The notes under the pieces were generated by a model, which did not search any database, had not been told where the DNA came from, and was given only the letters and a program-made list of their open reading frames with translations. The position numbers and the translations under genes were made by a program. A stretch of 64,000 nucleotides of DNA from Burkholderiaceae bacterium. GTDB taxonomy: Bacteria > Pseudomonadota > Gammaproteobacteria > Burkholderiales > Burkholderiaceae_C. Each line of letters starts with the position of its first letter. The stretch's first letter is position 1. Positions 63,905 to 64,000 of the stretch are shown here, one piece after another. The stretch is from assembly GCA_030695205.1 (NCBI GenBank), contig JAUYTN010000042.1, positions 215,613-279,612 of the forward strand, read 5' to 3'.

Positions 63905-64000
63905 GCGGGGTGATGGAGGTGGATGTGCTCGGGCACCAGGCTGGGCGGGCGAATGCCACCGATCCAGCTCTGGACGGCGGTGTGGATGAACTCATAGGCC
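63901..64000 (-). CDS. C-terminal end of an unidentified protein, cut by the window edge
   Basis: A frame open from the window end reads ...EFIHTAVQSWIGGIRPP and ends HLHHPA with TGA at 63901-63903, 32 residues in all. It is not recognised. Its stop overlaps the TTG of the GGDEF-EAL frame as TTGA. It may be the preceding gene of an operon, or the original upstream part of a gene joined here by rearrangement. Confidence 0.4.
   Translation of the reverse strand, partial: AYEFIHTAVQSWIGGIRPPSLVPEHIHLHHPA

Overview
The window reads as a GC-rich chromosomal segment from a betaproteobacterium of the order Burkholderiales, most likely the family Comamonadaceae. This is inferred from gene order and gene content (TPR-lolB-ispE-tRNA-Gln-prs-rplY-pth; folK-pcnB-HAD-hda-perM divergent from purM; DUF1631, DUF1415, DUF2189 and YfhL-type ferredoxin genes) and from AT-rich ATAGCT / AAGCGC / GGCACTTTTT intergenic elements. 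No database search was run. No rRNA, CRISPR array or intact insertion sequence was seen. The mobile or repetitive content is small: dispersed elements, one MITE-like palindrome and one decayed antitoxin gene.

Layout. 1-4.1 kb: mutM, a dynamin-like GTPase and mutY form a leftward unit. 4.2-10.1 kb: rightward outer-membrane, isoprenoid, PRPP and translation block (TPR protein, lolB, ispE, tRNA-Gln, prs, rplY, pth). 10.2-15.0 kb: leftward unit of two M16 peptidases, rsmD, coaD and a ferredoxin, head to head with ftsY (15.0-16.2 kb). 16.5-23.3 kb: Entner-Doudoroff set zwf-pgl-edd-eda-pgi, preceded by a palindromic operator candidate. 23.4-28.3 kb: an unrecognised gene, a GNAT acetyltransferase, a FecR/OmpA pair, a phosphofructokinase with hybrid signature residues, an FMN-binding protein and an RluA-type pseudouridine synthase. 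28.4-32.2 kb: thiolase, a 2OG-Fe dioxygenase, a hemerythrin with one His ligand replaced, a perfect FNR-type box and a DUF2189 membrane protein. 32.6-38.1 kb: four-gene polar amino-acid ABC transporter (aapJQMP type) coupled to a fold-type III PLP enzyme. 38.3-43.1 kb: DUF1631, DUF1415 and ettA. 43.4-47.6 kb: rhlE-type helicase, gloA, a small OmpA protein, a ChaC-type protein and pdxH. 47.6-54.4 kb: SIMPL protein, folK, pcnB, HAD phosphatase, hda, PerM-type permease, divergent purM. 54.5-61.3 kb: lutABC L-lactate oxidation genes divergent from an FAD oxidoreductase and a benzoylformate-decarboxylase-like ThDP enzyme. 61.3-64 kb: decayed antitoxin, GreA/B-like factor, MITE-like palindrome, a GGDEF-EAL protein with a shortened start, and the tail of an unidentified gene.

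How the genes work together. Glucose-6-phosphate is handled by a complete Entner-Doudoroff module with Pgi feeding it, and a phosphofructokinase is also present. Carbon input also comes through L-lactate (Lut) and amino acids (Aap). Most other genes are housekeeping: 8-oxoguanine repair, ribosome and tRNA functions, control of initiation (Hda), purine and cofactor synthesis.

The observations most worth following are: (i) a dispersed AT-rich element family, one copy of which supplies the start codon and signal-peptide codons of an M16 peptidase gene; (ii) the divergent lut / FAD-oxidoreductase / ThDP-lyase locus, with two head-to-head copies of the same element in its promoter region; (iii) a perfect FNR-type box that overlaps the only good ribosome binding site of the DUF2189 gene, next to a hemerythrin with an altered metal site; and (iv) a 163-bp MITE-like palindrome with perfect 20-bp ends.
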